A stretch of DNA of 64,000 nucleotides from Rhodococcus_G sp042879035 (GCF_042879035.1 NZ_JBIAOU010000022.1:11760-75759), one strand, 5' to 3'; shown: positions 1 through 8,793, counted from the first letter of the stretch. The notes: generated by a model not told the origin, from the letters alone. A program made the numbers and translations.

Positions 1-595
1 GGGTGTGCACTTTGTAATGGCGGATGACGGTGCGCGCGAGGGGCCATCCGTTGGCCTGGACGAACTCTCGGGTCTGTTCGAGGTCGGTTTTGCCGTCGCG
101 GGGATCCCAGTTGTTGACGACGACGATGAACTTCTTGTTGAGCGGTTCGAGGACCTGCTTGATGGTGCGGGCTGTCGGGTCGAAGCACAGCGGTTCGGGT
201 TCGATCGGAACGATGACGAGGTCCGCGACATCGAGGACTGCGCGTAGTGCGTCGCCGGAGCTGCCGGCGCCGAGGGCGTCGGTGCCGTCGTCGTTGCCGG
301 ACAGGTCGATCCATCCGGGGGTGTCGACGTAGACGTGCTTGATTCCGGGCAGTTTGTCGAGGTTGCGGAGGACATCGAGGTTGTCGTGCACCTGGTCGAT
401 GAGGAACGGGAGTTCCTCCACTCGCGATGCCCACCAGACAGCAGAGCCTTGGGGGTCGACTGAGATTGCTGCGACGGGCGACTGGACGTCGTCGTCATCG
501 CGGGTGAGTACGTCCGCTTTCACGGCCGCGAGATTCATTGTCAGGGTGGATTTTCCGACTCCACCCTTCTGGTTGAGCATTACATGCACAGCCAT
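1..595 (-). CDS. parA: ParA-family partition ATPase (3' end outside the window)
   Basis: The first 198 codons of a Walker-type partition ATPase are present; the C-terminus lies beyond the left edge. The protein opens with the deviant Walker A box QKGGVGKST (K10, K15), characteristic of ParA/MinD proteins. A VDPQGSAVWW segment (switch I / Walker A' region) and a VDTPG Walker B-type segment follow. ParA proteins bind DNA non-specifically as ATP dimers and move plasmid copies apart with a centromere-binding partner. The ATG at 595 is preceded by GGAGG at about 8 nt, which fixes the start. No ParB-like gene is visible; it may lie downstream, off the left edge. The gene is read away from the palindrome array that begins about 725 bp upstream, so the array is a natural centromere candidate. 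Confidence 0.9.
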   Translation of the reverse strand, partial: MAVHVMLNQKGGVGKSTLTMNLAAVKADVLTRDDDDVQSPVAAISVDPQGSAVWWASRVEELPFLIDQVHDNLDVLRNLDKLPGIKHVYVDTPGWIDLSGNDDGTDALGAGSSGDALRAVLDVADLVIVPIEPEPLCFDPTARTIKQVLEPLNKKFIVVVNNWDPRDGKTDLEQTREFVQANGWPLARTVIRHYKVHT

Positions 596-1319
596 CAGTT
601 AACCTCCGTATACTTCGCCCCTGTTGGGGCTACTTCGGACTCCCACCGCCGCGATGCAATCGGGTGGTGATCAGCGCGTTCATCATCGTAATCGGTTCGA
701 GGTCGAGTTTCGTACAGGACCTGGGGGCGACGATAGGCATCAGCGGGCGTGGACCTCAAGGAGGTGTCTTCGGGGGTTGCCGGGGACGGAGGGATCTGCG
801 GGACGTTCGACAGACGACGGGTTGAGCCTCGGAGGTGGCCGCTCGTGCCTGGTTCTCGGAAATCGATTCTGCTGCAATCTGTTCGCTGGAACGTAATCCA
901 TTCTCGGCGTCGCATGCTGGGTCTTCGGGTTCGGCTGGCGGCGCCGTTCGGCGGGGAGCGCACCATGCCTGCCTGTCCCCCACGCCGCTCTTCTCACGCA
1001 TCACTTCTTGTCAGAATTTTTGGTCACAGTTCGGCGTGTCGCGTGGGAGTGATCGCGCAGCGCTGTGCTAGGTCAACCAATGGTTGAGACTTTTCTCCCG
1101 GTGGATTCGATGCATTTTCGCAACGTCGATTGCCGAATGAATCACCTTGGCTCATTTCGTCACTGTGACACTAGTTCAGCCCGAGATACTCCGTCCGCGC
1201 CGGTCCTTCTCCGCGCACACCTGTTGGTGAGGAAGGTGTTATCGTGGCGGCCGCACCCGCTCGTAAGGGCTCAAACGGATAGAGCGCCGAACCTGCATCA
1301 AAGAGATCAACCGTACGAA
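596..1319. other. Non-coding leader between parA and the palindrome array
   Basis: There is no credible gene in this 724 bp stretch on either strand; the open frames are short, overlapping and of mixed composition. It should hold the parA promoter. The first palindrome of the array starts at its right end. I see no further copies of the palindrome here. Confidence 0.5.
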
Positions 1320-3055
1320 TGTCTTTACCGCGGTAAAGACAAGAAGACAGGCCTCATCGAACAGCGAACGATCCTCCACTACTCCGCGTATGCACTTCCC
1401 GCCAGTGCCCTCCAGAGAACCCGAGTGGTGCGCGTGCGTTCTCGCCCTCACCCCGCTGTGTTGTCGGCAGGCACCACTCTGTACTACTTCAACTCCCCGA
1501 CCACTCCAGAAGGGTTGGGATTGCCGACACTATCGCAACCGTGCCAGCTATCAGAGGAACAGAACATCGATGCTCTTCCTAGCCCGCCAACCCCAAGATT
1601 CCCAGGCACGCTCCGAGACCTCTACGCACGGGAAACACCCCACCACCCATCGAAAAGTCGACCGAGACTCCCCCTTCAAGGCAACCGTCTTTACCGCGGT
1701 AAAGAGATGCGCGACCACCCAGATACCGGATGGGAAAGTGATTCAGCGAACAGACTCCAGCCTCGGCCCTGATCTTTACCGCGGTAAAGATCAGCCGCAG
1801 ACATTGGACCGATAGATCACATAGCCCCGAAGATGCGATCCCCTCCGGCGTCCCAGAGAACCCGGACAAGGAGACGGCGCGATCCCCTCCCCCACCGAGA
1901 TAACGCTGGATGATCGGGAATCTTTACCGCGGTAAAGACGACACTTGGTCCCGGCGACCCATAGCATCCAACGCGAAATACTTCGCCGGAATCCCGTCCA
2001 ATCTTTACCGCGGTAAAGATCTCCCACAACCGACCATAAGACCCGACCTCCGAGGTCGTCACTCAACCAGTCCCCACTGTCTGACGCCGAAAGACGCCGA
2101 CGCTCACCAAGCGTCACCGCAGTCTTTACCGCGGTAAAGACTGCCGTCACCGAGACAGGGCCGCCACTGTGTGTTGTGAAAGCGCAGCAGCTCGGAGGGC
2201 GAGCCCTCTAGAAGTCCTCTGGAAGCCCTCTCTTTACCGCGGTAAAGAACTGCACATTTCGGTGCCACAGGGATCTCGACCTGTGAACAGTAACCGGTCC
2301 GCACTCAATCTTTACCGCGGTAAACGCTCCTCCTCGGCCCTCTCGAATCACTCTGCCGACGGCTGACGTTACCCACCCTCCTTGACCGCGGTAAACGTCC
2401 GGGCGGAACGCAGACACGACTGCATGACACCGCGTCAGATCTACAAGACTTATGCGCCACCAACGGACCAGCTCTATGGCCGGTTGCTAATCGGCGTTGC
2501 AGATGCACACCACTCGCCCAGTCTTTACCGCGGTAAAGACTGGGCACAGCCTTGCGCGAAGCTGAGACACCCCGACGAAGCTGCCCTGAAAGGCGTTACG
2601 GCTCTCACGACACACGTCCCTCATGGCAACTCTTTACCGCGGTAAAGATGCAGGACAATCATTCGTGGTGAGGCTTCAGAGATTGCCTCACGAACTGGAG
2701 GCATGAAGAGTCTTGTCTTTACCGCGGTAAAGACTGGTCCTCTCGGGAGTGAGCTGCGGTCAGATGGCCTAGGAAGCAGCACCGACTACTGAACGCCATG
2801 ACGGAAGGATCCCCTCTCTGTGCGCGCTCCGGTGCGCGAGAGATCCCCAACTTGCCTCTCAGCTCTTTACCGCGGTAAAGAGCTGATACGGGTGGGCTCA
2901 GAACCGCGCGCAGACTCGAACTTGCTTTACCGCGGCAAAGAGAGCGTGATGGTCGGTGAGATTCAAGCCTGATCAACATGGTTGTCGGGAAGGACAGTCT
3001 CGGCGCGCCGCCCCGAACGTTCTACCAAACATCCGGGATACCCGAACCGCCCTGG

Positions 3056-3095
3056 CATCGCGGCAGTCTTTACCGCGGTAAAGACTGCCGCGATG
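3056..3095. repeat. 40-bp perfect palindrome centred on an array site
   Basis: The core is extended on both sides by the matching arms CATCGCGGCAGT and ACTGCCGCGATG, giving 20 consecutive complementary pairs about one centre. The arm sequence occurs at no other array site that I compared. Confidence 0.95.
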
Positions 3096-3346
3096 TAGAC
3101 GGCCTTCCTCGAAGTGCTGCATGGCGTGGACGCGCTAGCACGCGCTCCGCCTCAACAGGAACATCACACGGCCTACCGACTGCGCCGCGATTCAGTCTTT
3201 ACCGCGGCAAAGACTCACTGGTGGCGATGGAGACGGGCAAGCGCTATCTATGGAACTGTTGAAGTCCGGTGGCCCGAGCCGGCTCAGCACAACGACGAAC
3301 ACCCCGTACAGGCACGCTCGGATGTGGATGCAGAGGCTGAGGCTGA

Positions 3347-3380
3347 GTGCTGCTTCTTTACCGCGGTAAAGAAGCAGCAC
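3347..3380. repeat. 34-bp perfect palindrome centred on an array site
   Basis: The arms GTGCTGCTT and AAGCAGCAC flank the common core symmetrically. The arms differ from those of the 40-bp palindromes at 3056 and 3672. Confidence 0.95.
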
Positions 3381-3671
3381 GGCGATGCCACTCGATCGAG
3401 ATGGAGGCCGGGATGGATCGGCAGGAAGATCAAGGTCAAGTCGTCGGCGTGCGAGCGATTGCCACGCACGCACTGCTGCTGTTGTTGCCATGACTGCGCG
3501 CGAGGGTGTCAGTCTTTACCGCGGTAAAGACTGAACGCTGGTCAGCATCCTGAGTCGGCGGCCTGCAGCAAGCCACCTTGGATCCCGACTTAAGGCCGGG
3601 ACAGGACGCACCCCACCATATGCAACACCGAACAATCTGTTGGCGAGACCGGAGCGGCGGATCGGGGAGTG

Positions 3672-3711
3672 GACCCAGTGAGTCTTTACCGCGGTAGAGA
3701 CTCACTGGGTC
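3672..3711. repeat. 40-bp palindrome with one mismatch, centred on an array site
   Basis: The arms GACCCAGTGAGT and ACTCACTGGGTC are fully complementary. The only mismatch is in the core itself, which ends GGTAGAG instead of GGTAAAG. The arm sequence is unique to this copy. Confidence 0.95.
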
Positions 3712-4217
3712 GTCCAGGTCTCTAGGCGGTGAACGCGCTCGGTGCATATCTTGTCGGGAGGTCAATCGGATGGCCCCATGCGGCATTCTCGGATGGTTCG
3801 AGGAGCCGGCATCGGCTCGAGTCTTTACCGCGGTAAAGACTCGCAATCGGTATCAGCCCTGCTGCCGCGCGACAAGACGCTCGTGCGATGGTTCGCGTGG
3901 ACATCGCGTAGCTCACAGCCCTACCCAGATCGGCCGGGATGAGTCAGCGTCTTTACCGCGGTAAAGAGATCAGGTCCTCGGTACGCATCATAGGGAACGG
4001 CCCGAGCAGACCTTTTCGCACGCGGCTTAGAGCGCCACTTCGACCGTTGATGCTCCGACTTGGCGTTTCAGTCTTTACCGCGGTAAAGACCCACTGGGGA
4101 TGCCGCGTATGCGGAATCAAGTTGAGTTCGATGCGAGTTCTGGGATCTTGGGTCTTGGATGTAGAGCGCGCAGTCCTGTTGATGAGATTCTTTACCGCGG
4201 TAAAAATCGACGGCCGG

Positions 4218-5456
4218 TCACTTCGTCTTTAGGGCAGACCGTACATGTGCCATCGCAGCTTCACGGACGGACCTGGACGCGGTGTGCGCGGTTCGATCCC
4301 TCAACTCTCCTGCGGCCAACTGACGTTGGATCTGGCGGTCGTCCCGTGCCTTGATGGCGAGTTCAGTGGGGGAGGGGAGTGACCAATCGATTCGGGCAAG
4401 CCGCCAGCGGAGGAAGGCAACGGGATTCTTGAGTGCCCCCGCGTCAGGCCACAGCCAACCGCGGGCCTTGGTGTCGTCGCTCAGTGCTCGAGCGATGTCA
4501 CGTCCGGACCACCGGTTCGGATCGACGGAATGGGCCCTGAGTGCGTCACAAACGGCCCCAATGTGTCCAGGAGGGTTCAAAGCTGGGGCGTGCCGAACTA
4601 GCGCTGCAGCAGCGATTTGAAGCGAGATTTCCCGCTGCTTGTGTGTAGGTGGGGATGATTGCCGCCTCGTGCACGTACGCGTGCGCGTTGTGGAGTTCTT
4701 CCTTACGGAAGAAGAAGAACTAAGAGTAGTACCAAGAGATTGGGGGCCACGGTCGCCTGATTGTGGATAACCGAGTCTCGGTCGCTTATCGGTGGGCGTG
4801 GCGGTCCGAGGGGACTCGACGATGGCGGTTCTGGGGGAGAGGAGCGCCCACACGCTGGTTGCCTTGGTTTGGTGGCGTCCGTGGTGGGCTTCGGCAGCCC
4901 ACTGCTCGATCGTGCGGAGAAGCCGGCCGCGGACCATTTCTCGGGCTACTCCCAGCACGGACAACACTCGGCGGGCCCGTTTGAGGACGGTGACGGAGAT
5001 GCCGGCCTTGTGTGCGAGGTGTTCTCTGGATGCGGTTACGCGTCGGCCGGTGCGGTGATCCGCCACGCTCGCCATGGTCACTGCGGCAGCGTAAACCCGT
5101 TCAGGGTCGATGCTGTGCTCTTTGCATCTTTGTAGGCCCGTCTCGGAATTGAGAATTTGCCGCACTTGGTGCTGCCATTGCTTTCGACTGGACCAAATCG
5201 GTGTTCTTGATTGCTCATTTGGATCGACGGGGAGGGACCAGGATCGCCCCTTTTGCTCGCTGGAATTATTGATTTCTTCGATTCGTGCGACATTTGTTGC
5301 TGCTGCTTTCGCGGCGACAGCCAATTGCTCGTCGAGAGTTTGTGAATCGGTATCGGTAGACGCACGCACTCCTGAAATCAGCGACGCGCCGAGAGAGTCG
5401 TGTGGATGTGTTGTTGCTTTGTCAGGGTATGCGCTACCCTGAGACGTACCGTTCAC
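4218..5456 (-). CDS. Probable plasmid replication initiator protein
   Basis: This 412-aa basic protein has a central helix-turn-helix / winged-helix-like stretch (TASREHLAHKAGISVTVLKR followed by RARRVLSVLGVAREM) and a C-terminal region with RDIARALSDDTKARGWLWP and FLRWRLARIDW. The latter resembles the C-terminal part of replication proteins annotated on rhodococcal and gordonial plasmids. The GTG at 5456 is chosen because GGAGGG lies about 7 nt upstream; the in-frame TTG at 5483 has no such site. It sits alone on the minus strand, directly after the palindrome array and before an AT-rich segment. By position and DNA-binding architecture it is the best replication-initiator candidate in the window. 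No enzymatic motif was seen, so a plasmid-borne DNA-binding protein of other function remains possible. Confidence 0.6.
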   Translation of the reverse strand: MNGTSQGSAYPDKATTHPHDSLGASLISGVRASTDTDSQTLDEQLAVAAKAAATNVARIEEINNSSEQKGRSWSLPVDPNEQSRTPIWSSRKQWQHQVRQILNSETGLQRCKEHSIDPERVYAAAVTMASVADHRTGRRVTASREHLAHKAGISVTVLKRARRVLSVLGVAREMVRGRLLRTIEQWAAEAHHGRHQTKATSVWALLSPRTAIVESPRTATPTDKRPRLGYPQSGDRGPQSLGTTLSSSSSVRKNSTTRTRTCTRRQSSPPTHKQREISLQIAAAALVRHAPALNPPGHIGAVCDALRAHSVDPNRWSGRDIARALSDDTKARGWLWPDAGALKNPVAFLRWRLARIDWSLPSPTELAIKARDDRQIQRQLAAGELRDRTAHTASRSVREAAMAHVRSALKTK

Positions 5457-5622
5457 GGTAGTCCCTCCAGGGAAGTGGGCCAATCCGGTAGGAAAGCCCA
5501 GGTTGACGCAACACCCGAGTTCGAAGCGGCAACTTCGAACTCACCCAAAGAAAGCCGATTTCGGACAGAGAACTGAACAAGCTCGGCAGAGCTTCAACTC
5601 GGCGCGGTGGTGCGGGTCGAGT

Positions 5623-5650
5623 GACAAGGCCCCCGAAAGGGGGTTTTGTC
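5623..5650. terminator. G+C-rich hairpin upstream of rep
   Basis: GACAAGGCCCCC and GGGGGTTTTGTC pair around a GAAA loop, with two G-T wobbles. The right arm is T-rich when read on the plus strand. It could be a terminator for transcription entering the rep upstream region, or a structural element of an origin. Confidence 0.55.
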
Positions 5651-5985
5651 TTGGGTTGTGCTGCTATGTAGTTCTGTACTTGTTACTGGTTGGTAACTTT
5701 TTGCCTCCTATTTGGGTTGGATACAGCCGCCCATATCTCACCATACTCAATCAATCGAATTGCGCAGCGACTCGCCCGACTAAAACTCCCGCGAGAATTT
5801 CTCTTGATCGTCGTGTGTGGAGAAATTCGGCCATGGGGCACACGACACCGCCTCGGGTCCCGGACCTTCATGCGTGAAAAACCAACACCGAACACAAAGT
5901 CCCGAAATGCTGGGATGGGTGGTGCGTTGCGACGATCCCGCTCCACATGGATCGACCGCACGGGCGACGAACCGGGTGGGTCCCG
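5651..5985. other. Non-coding AT-rich segment upstream of rep, candidate origin region
   Basis: No credible gene is present. By hand count 5641-5760 is about 43% G+C (52 of 120), well below the surrounding sequence. It contains the short inverted repeat GTTAC...GTAAC near 5683-5697. An AT-rich stretch beside a replication gene is where a duplex-opening element would be expected, but nothing here proves origin function. Confidence 0.4.
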
Positions 5986-6291
5986 TCATGACACTGGCCG
6001 ACGTCCTCGCTCGACAACCGCGAGCGCGAATGCCCCCACTTGACCGACCTGGTCTATCGACGCAGTTGCCGGGTCACGTGCGACAAGTTCCACAGTGTCG
6101 ACGAACGCCGCATAACCAACCGATTCGGCAGCAGCGGGGGAGAGGACCACCGGCCCGCACGTCTCAACGAGATCGCATAGATCCATGGCAGCTGGCGACG
6201 TCTCCCCCTGTATGAGGCGGGCACGTAGAACCCCGTCTACCGACAGAAGCGCCCACCGACGACCGTCCCGGTCGGAGGCAAGTAGTGTCAT
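5986..6291 (-). CDS. Conserved-looking small protein of unknown function
   Basis: This 101-aa protein is the last gene of a three-gene operon. The ATG at 6291 overlaps the stop of the preceding gene (ATGA), which decides the start. The sequence begins MTLLASDRDGRRWALLSVDG and is rich in acidic and aliphatic residues, with no signal peptide, membrane span or motif that I recognise. Tight coupling with the two upstream genes suggests co-translation and a shared task. No function can be assigned. Confidence 0.65.
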   Translation of the reverse strand: MTLLASDRDGRRWALLSVDGVLRARLIQGETSPAAMDLCDLVETCGPVVLSPAAAESVGYAAFVDTVELVARDPATASIDQVGQVGAFALAVVERGRRPVS

Positions 6292-6776
6292 GCGGTCCTC
6301 CTCACGTACGGATCGATCAGCGCCTCCCATTCGGCCAGCGCAGTGGCCACGAACCTGGCTGCACCCCGCGCGCTACACGAGGAGTGGACCGCGGCGAAGA
6401 CTCCTAGGACCGCCTCGGTCCCACTGAACTGCCGACCGCTGATGTGGTCATACGCATCGGTCACCGTGTCAGCGATCGCCGACCACGCGAGCCTTTCACC
6501 GTTCGACGAGGCGTTGACGATTCCGGTCTCGACCAGACCCGCGACCCTCCGCCACATCGTGAGTGTCGCTCTCCCTAAACCAGTCAGCCGGCAGGCAACC
6601 GCGACCTGGTCCGTATAGCTGTATGGGAGAGTAGGGATAGCTGACACCAATCCCCACCGACGATCGGCATACAAACCGGCGAACCACGCCCATCGGTCGA
6701 CCTCAGCGTGATCCTCGCTCGCAGGTGGATCAGTGATGCCCCATGCGATCGCCTCGAGTGGGCTGACGGTGATCAC
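6288..6776 (-). CDS. Hypothetical protein, middle gene of the WhiB-like operon
   Basis: This 162-aa soluble protein starts with GTG at 6776, overlapping the stop of the upstream WhiB-like gene (GTGA). The sequence is rich in Trp and Ala (RWAWFAGLYADRRWGLVSAI near residue 27) and is probably helical; a DEx-type catalytic motif or membrane segment was not found. It also overlaps the next gene by 4 nt. The overlaps on both sides show a translationally coupled operon. I do not recognise the family. Confidence 0.65.
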   Translation of the reverse strand: MITVSPLEAIAWGITDPPASEDHAEVDRWAWFAGLYADRRWGLVSAIPTLPYSYTDQVAVACRLTGLGRATLTMWRRVAGLVETGIVNASSNGERLAWSAIADTVTDAYDHISGRQFSGTEAVLGVFAAVHSSCSARGAARFVATALAEWEALIDPYVRRTA

Positions 6777-7639
6777 GCGGCTGCACCAGGGGCAGGTGTG
6801 ACTGTGCTCGGAGAGGTTGCCTGTCTGCTGGGGCTCGACGAAGATTCGGCTTGAAACCCGCCGACCCGAGAGGTAGTCGCTGGTTTTGTCGTCTGTCGAC
6901 GCTTCATGGCCTTCTTCGGCTTGCCGCAGGCTATCGCATAGGACTCAAGTCCATCGGACGAGATCTCGTCACCCGCAACACTGAACACGCGCCGGGCCAT
7001 GATCTGCCCAGTGATCTTTTCGCCCCTCGCGAGTCTGCGCTCAAGCTCGCTGTCGCACTGTTGAAGTAGGGGGCATCTACCGCATGCCTCGAGTGCCCTT
7101 CGCCAGGGAGAGGGATCCCGTCCCCCGACGGTCCATCCAGCTCCCTTCCCCTCGCACAACCCGCTGTCGGCACGAGGCTGTGTGATGGCAGCTGCCCCTC
7201 GTGATTCGAGTTCGGCTGTGAGGCGTCGCAGTGTAGGGCAAGCCTGTACACCTGCGGTGTAGGTGAAACCACAGCGCCTGCAGCGTCGTTCGCCGCTGTG
7301 GTCTTGAGCCATCATGCGAAGTCGTGGCGTTTCGATGGCACTCAAGTTGATGTTGGTCGTCGGTCTTCGGTTCCCGGTTTTGGCGAGCTCGCGCAAGGCT
7401 AGAGCGACCGCGGGACACAGGGGAGCGACTGGCGTGAAAATGAAGCCACAAGCCATGCAGGAGGAGCCGCAGCGATCCGGTACGTGCATCCGGAGGGTCG
7501 ATTGAGGACGTTCGGGAACAGTGCGGACGCTCCGACTATCTGCTGACTCTCTAGGTCTGGGGGCACTCTTCGAGGCTTCGTTGGCGACCCTAATCGGCAA
7601 CAAGCTGCGAGCGGGAGCCGTGCTCGTATGCAACCTCAT
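6773..7639 (-). CDS. WhiB-like iron-sulfur protein with extra N-terminal Cys motifs
   Basis: This protein of up to 288 aa carries a C-terminal WhiB-type cluster site: a Cys in SGLCEGKG, 23 residues, then ACGRCPLLQQC (C-x2-C-x5-C). WhiB proteins bind a 4Fe-4S cluster through four such Cys and act as redox-sensitive regulators with sigma factors. The usual G-[VI]-W-G-G turn is replaced by GQIMARRVF, so it is an atypical member. Two N-terminal half-motifs, CMACGFIFT...CP and CRRCGFTYT...CP, look like duplicated metal-binding units not found in ordinary WhiB proteins. The C-terminal tail is Ser/Pro/Thr-rich. The ATG at 7639 lacks a clear ribosome site, and an internal ATG at 7490 is possible, so the N-terminus is uncertain. 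It heads the three-gene operon ending at 5986. Confidence 0.7.
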   Translation of the reverse strand: MRLHTSTAPARSLLPIRVANEASKSAPRPRESADSRSVRTVPERPQSTLRMHVPDRCGSSCMACGFIFTPVAPLCPAVALALRELAKTGNRRPTTNINLSAIETPRLRMMAQDHSGERRCRRCGFTYTAGVQACPTLRRLTAELESRGAAAITQPRADSGLCEGKGAGWTVGGRDPSPWRRALEACGRCPLLQQCDSELERRLARGEKITGQIMARRVFSVAGDEISSDGLESYAIACGKPKKAMKRRQTTKPATTSRVGGFQAESSSSPSRQATSPSTVTPAPGAAA

Positions 7640-8074
7640 TGCGGCACCGGCCCCCTCGTGGATCGGGGACCATTTGTCATTGGGTGTCGATGTTCAACTT
7701 CGTGGAAGGCTGCGTGGGTTGGCGTTATTGGAGTTGAGCCTCGCCCGTGGAGCTTCCGGTAAGAGGTGAGTTCCCTGCTGGCGCATGAAGGGGCGCGGAA
7801 GGAGGAGATGCGAAAGTGTGTATGGTGCAGCATGTAGCTCAGCGCGCACAGACGCAGCTCAGATCTCGGCGTGGATTCGGTCTCGCTCGGGTCTACTGCG
7901 GCATCGCGGACGCGAGGATCGATTTCGACGCGAACCCCAACTAGGCGTGTGGTCCCGTGGCCATCTAACGTGTTCATTTGCAGGTCTCCGTGTATCTGCA
8001 ATCGAGGCGGCGGGTGCTGACCCCACTGCCTCATGGCGGGTCGACTGCGCTAACAGCCGACTTGCTTCTCAGGG
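7640..8074. other. Intergenic region upstream of the WhiB-like operon
   Basis: A minus-strand frame (7636-8034) ends with an ATGA overlap onto the WhiB-like gene, but its sequence has no recognisable features and I do not call it. The 14-mer GACTGCGCTAACAG is present at 8043-8056 and again at 8083-8096, inside the hairpin that follows. Confidence 0.4.
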
Positions 8075-8106
8075 CAGCCCCTGACTGCGCTAACAGTCGG
8101 GGGCTG
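8075..8106. terminator. Hairpin before the XRE regulator
   Basis: CAGCCCCTGACT pairs with AGTCGGGGGCTG around an 8-nt loop, with one T-G wobble. It is followed by TTCATAT rather than a run of T, so it is a possible terminator or an RNA hairpin in the leader of the 8207 gene. Confidence 0.5.
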
Positions 8107-8206
8107 TTCATATCTCGTGGCCCAAGTGCGATCCTCCCAACCACGTGTTGCCAACAATATGTACCGACATAATTTGCCGACGTGCCGAGCCTATATCTGG
8201 AGGGGC

Positions 8207-8698
8207 ATGGTGTCTACCAATCGTCGCCAACCTGCACTGAGGACTGATTCTGTGTCTCGTCGAGTGATGCGCGGCTTCGACCCGCACCGTTTGGTGGCGG
8301 CGCGGGTCCAGGCGGGCATGGAGCGTGGTGATCTCGCACGGCTTGCGGACATCAGTGTCGCTACGTTGTCCCGGTGGGAAACGGGTGCCCGTTCACCGCA
8401 AATCGATGTGCTGGCCAGGGTGGCGCGCGCCCTGGAGATCGAGATTGCGGCGCTGGTCTCGATCCCCAAGGATGACCGATTCCCTGGTGATTGGCGAATT
8501 CTGATCGGAATGACGCAGCCTGAACTCGGCGCCCGAGCTGGTGTCAGTACGGCGATGGTGGGTTCGATCGAGCGAGGCGAAGCGCGCCTAACCGACGAAG
8601 TGGCGACGAAACTATCGTCCGCTCTAGGGATTTCGCCAGATGACCTTCGCGCGGCGCATCGGCGTGCACGTAACCGTGAGGCGGGCACTCCAGCGTAG
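8207..8698 (+). CDS. XRE-family regulator with two helix-turn-helix domains
   Basis: This 163-aa protein has two XRE-type helix-turn-helix domains in tandem. The first spans about residues 22-75 (RVQAGMERGDLARLADISVA, then TLSRWETGARSPQIDVLARV). The second spans about residues 95-150 (LIGMTQPELGARAGVSTAMV, then GSIERGEARLTDEVATKLSS). XRE proteins are repressors or activators that bind short operators as dimers; a double-domain monomer could bind a two-part site. GGAGGGG at 8199-8205 precedes ATG 8207 closely and GTG 8210 at better spacing, so the start may be either. Three spaced GTCTGCAG repeats lie just downstream and are operator candidates for it or for the next regulator. Confidence 0.8.
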   Translation: MVSTNRRQPALRTDSVSRRVMRGFDPHRLVAARVQAGMERGDLARLADISVATLSRWETGARSPQIDVLARVARALEIEIAALVSIPKDDRFPGDWRILIGMTQPELGARAGVSTAMVGSIERGEARLTDEVATKLSSALGISPDDLRAAHRRARNREAGTPA

Positions 8699-8747
8699 TA
8701 GCCGCAGTAGCCTTCCTGTGGCGCCCAGCGGGCCCCGCGGGCCCCGC

Positions 8748-8793
8748 GGTCTGCAGTACTGATAGCGGTCTGCAGTCCTGTAGCTGTCTGCAG
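8748..8793. promoter_or_regulatory. Three spaced GTCTGCAG repeats, candidate operator
   Basis: GTCTGCAG occurs at 8749-8756, 8768-8775 and 8786-8793, at 19- and 18-bp intervals, close to two helical turns. The repeats lie between two regulator genes (8207 and 8958). Just upstream, GGGCCCCGC is repeated in tandem at 8730-8748. Confidence 0.55.

Larger units (their letters stand above)
1320..4205. repeat. Array of 23 palindromic sites, candidate centromere or replication iterons
   Basis: The 16-bp perfect palindrome CTTTACCGCGGTAAAG recurs with cores starting at 1323, 1689, 1774, 1922, 2003, 2124, 2232, 2310, 2381, 2523, 2632, 2717, 2865, 2925, 3068, 3197, 3356, 3514, 3684, 3823, 3951, 4073 and 4190. 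Seventeen copies are perfect; those at 2310, 2381, 2925, 3197, 3684 and 4190 carry one to a few changes. Spacing runs from 60 to 170 bp apart from one 366-bp gap after the first site. The DNA between sites is unique and non-coding. The array lies between parA and the rep-like gene. A 16-bp palindrome is the size of a typical ParB parS site, so a centromere is the first guess. Iterons bound by the replication protein are the alternative. Confidence 0.9.

Noticed and set aside
1320..4205. CRISPR array
   Set aside because: The repeats are 16-bp palindromes, the spacing varies from 60 to 366 bp, and no cas gene is present, so it does not fit a CRISPR array.
1320..4205. Short coding frames with recurring YRGKD or FTAVK residues
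   Set aside because: They are the palindrome read in different frames, not proteins; no start signals or conserved domain support them.
7636..8034. 132-aa frame overlapping the WhiB-like start by ATGA
   Set aside because: The amino-acid composition is mixed, with no domain and no ribosome site. The overlap alone is weak evidence.
8148..8173. Promoter TTGCCA / CATAAT before the XRE gene
   Set aside because: The spacer is only 14 bp, too short for a standard sigma-70-type promoter, so it is not called.
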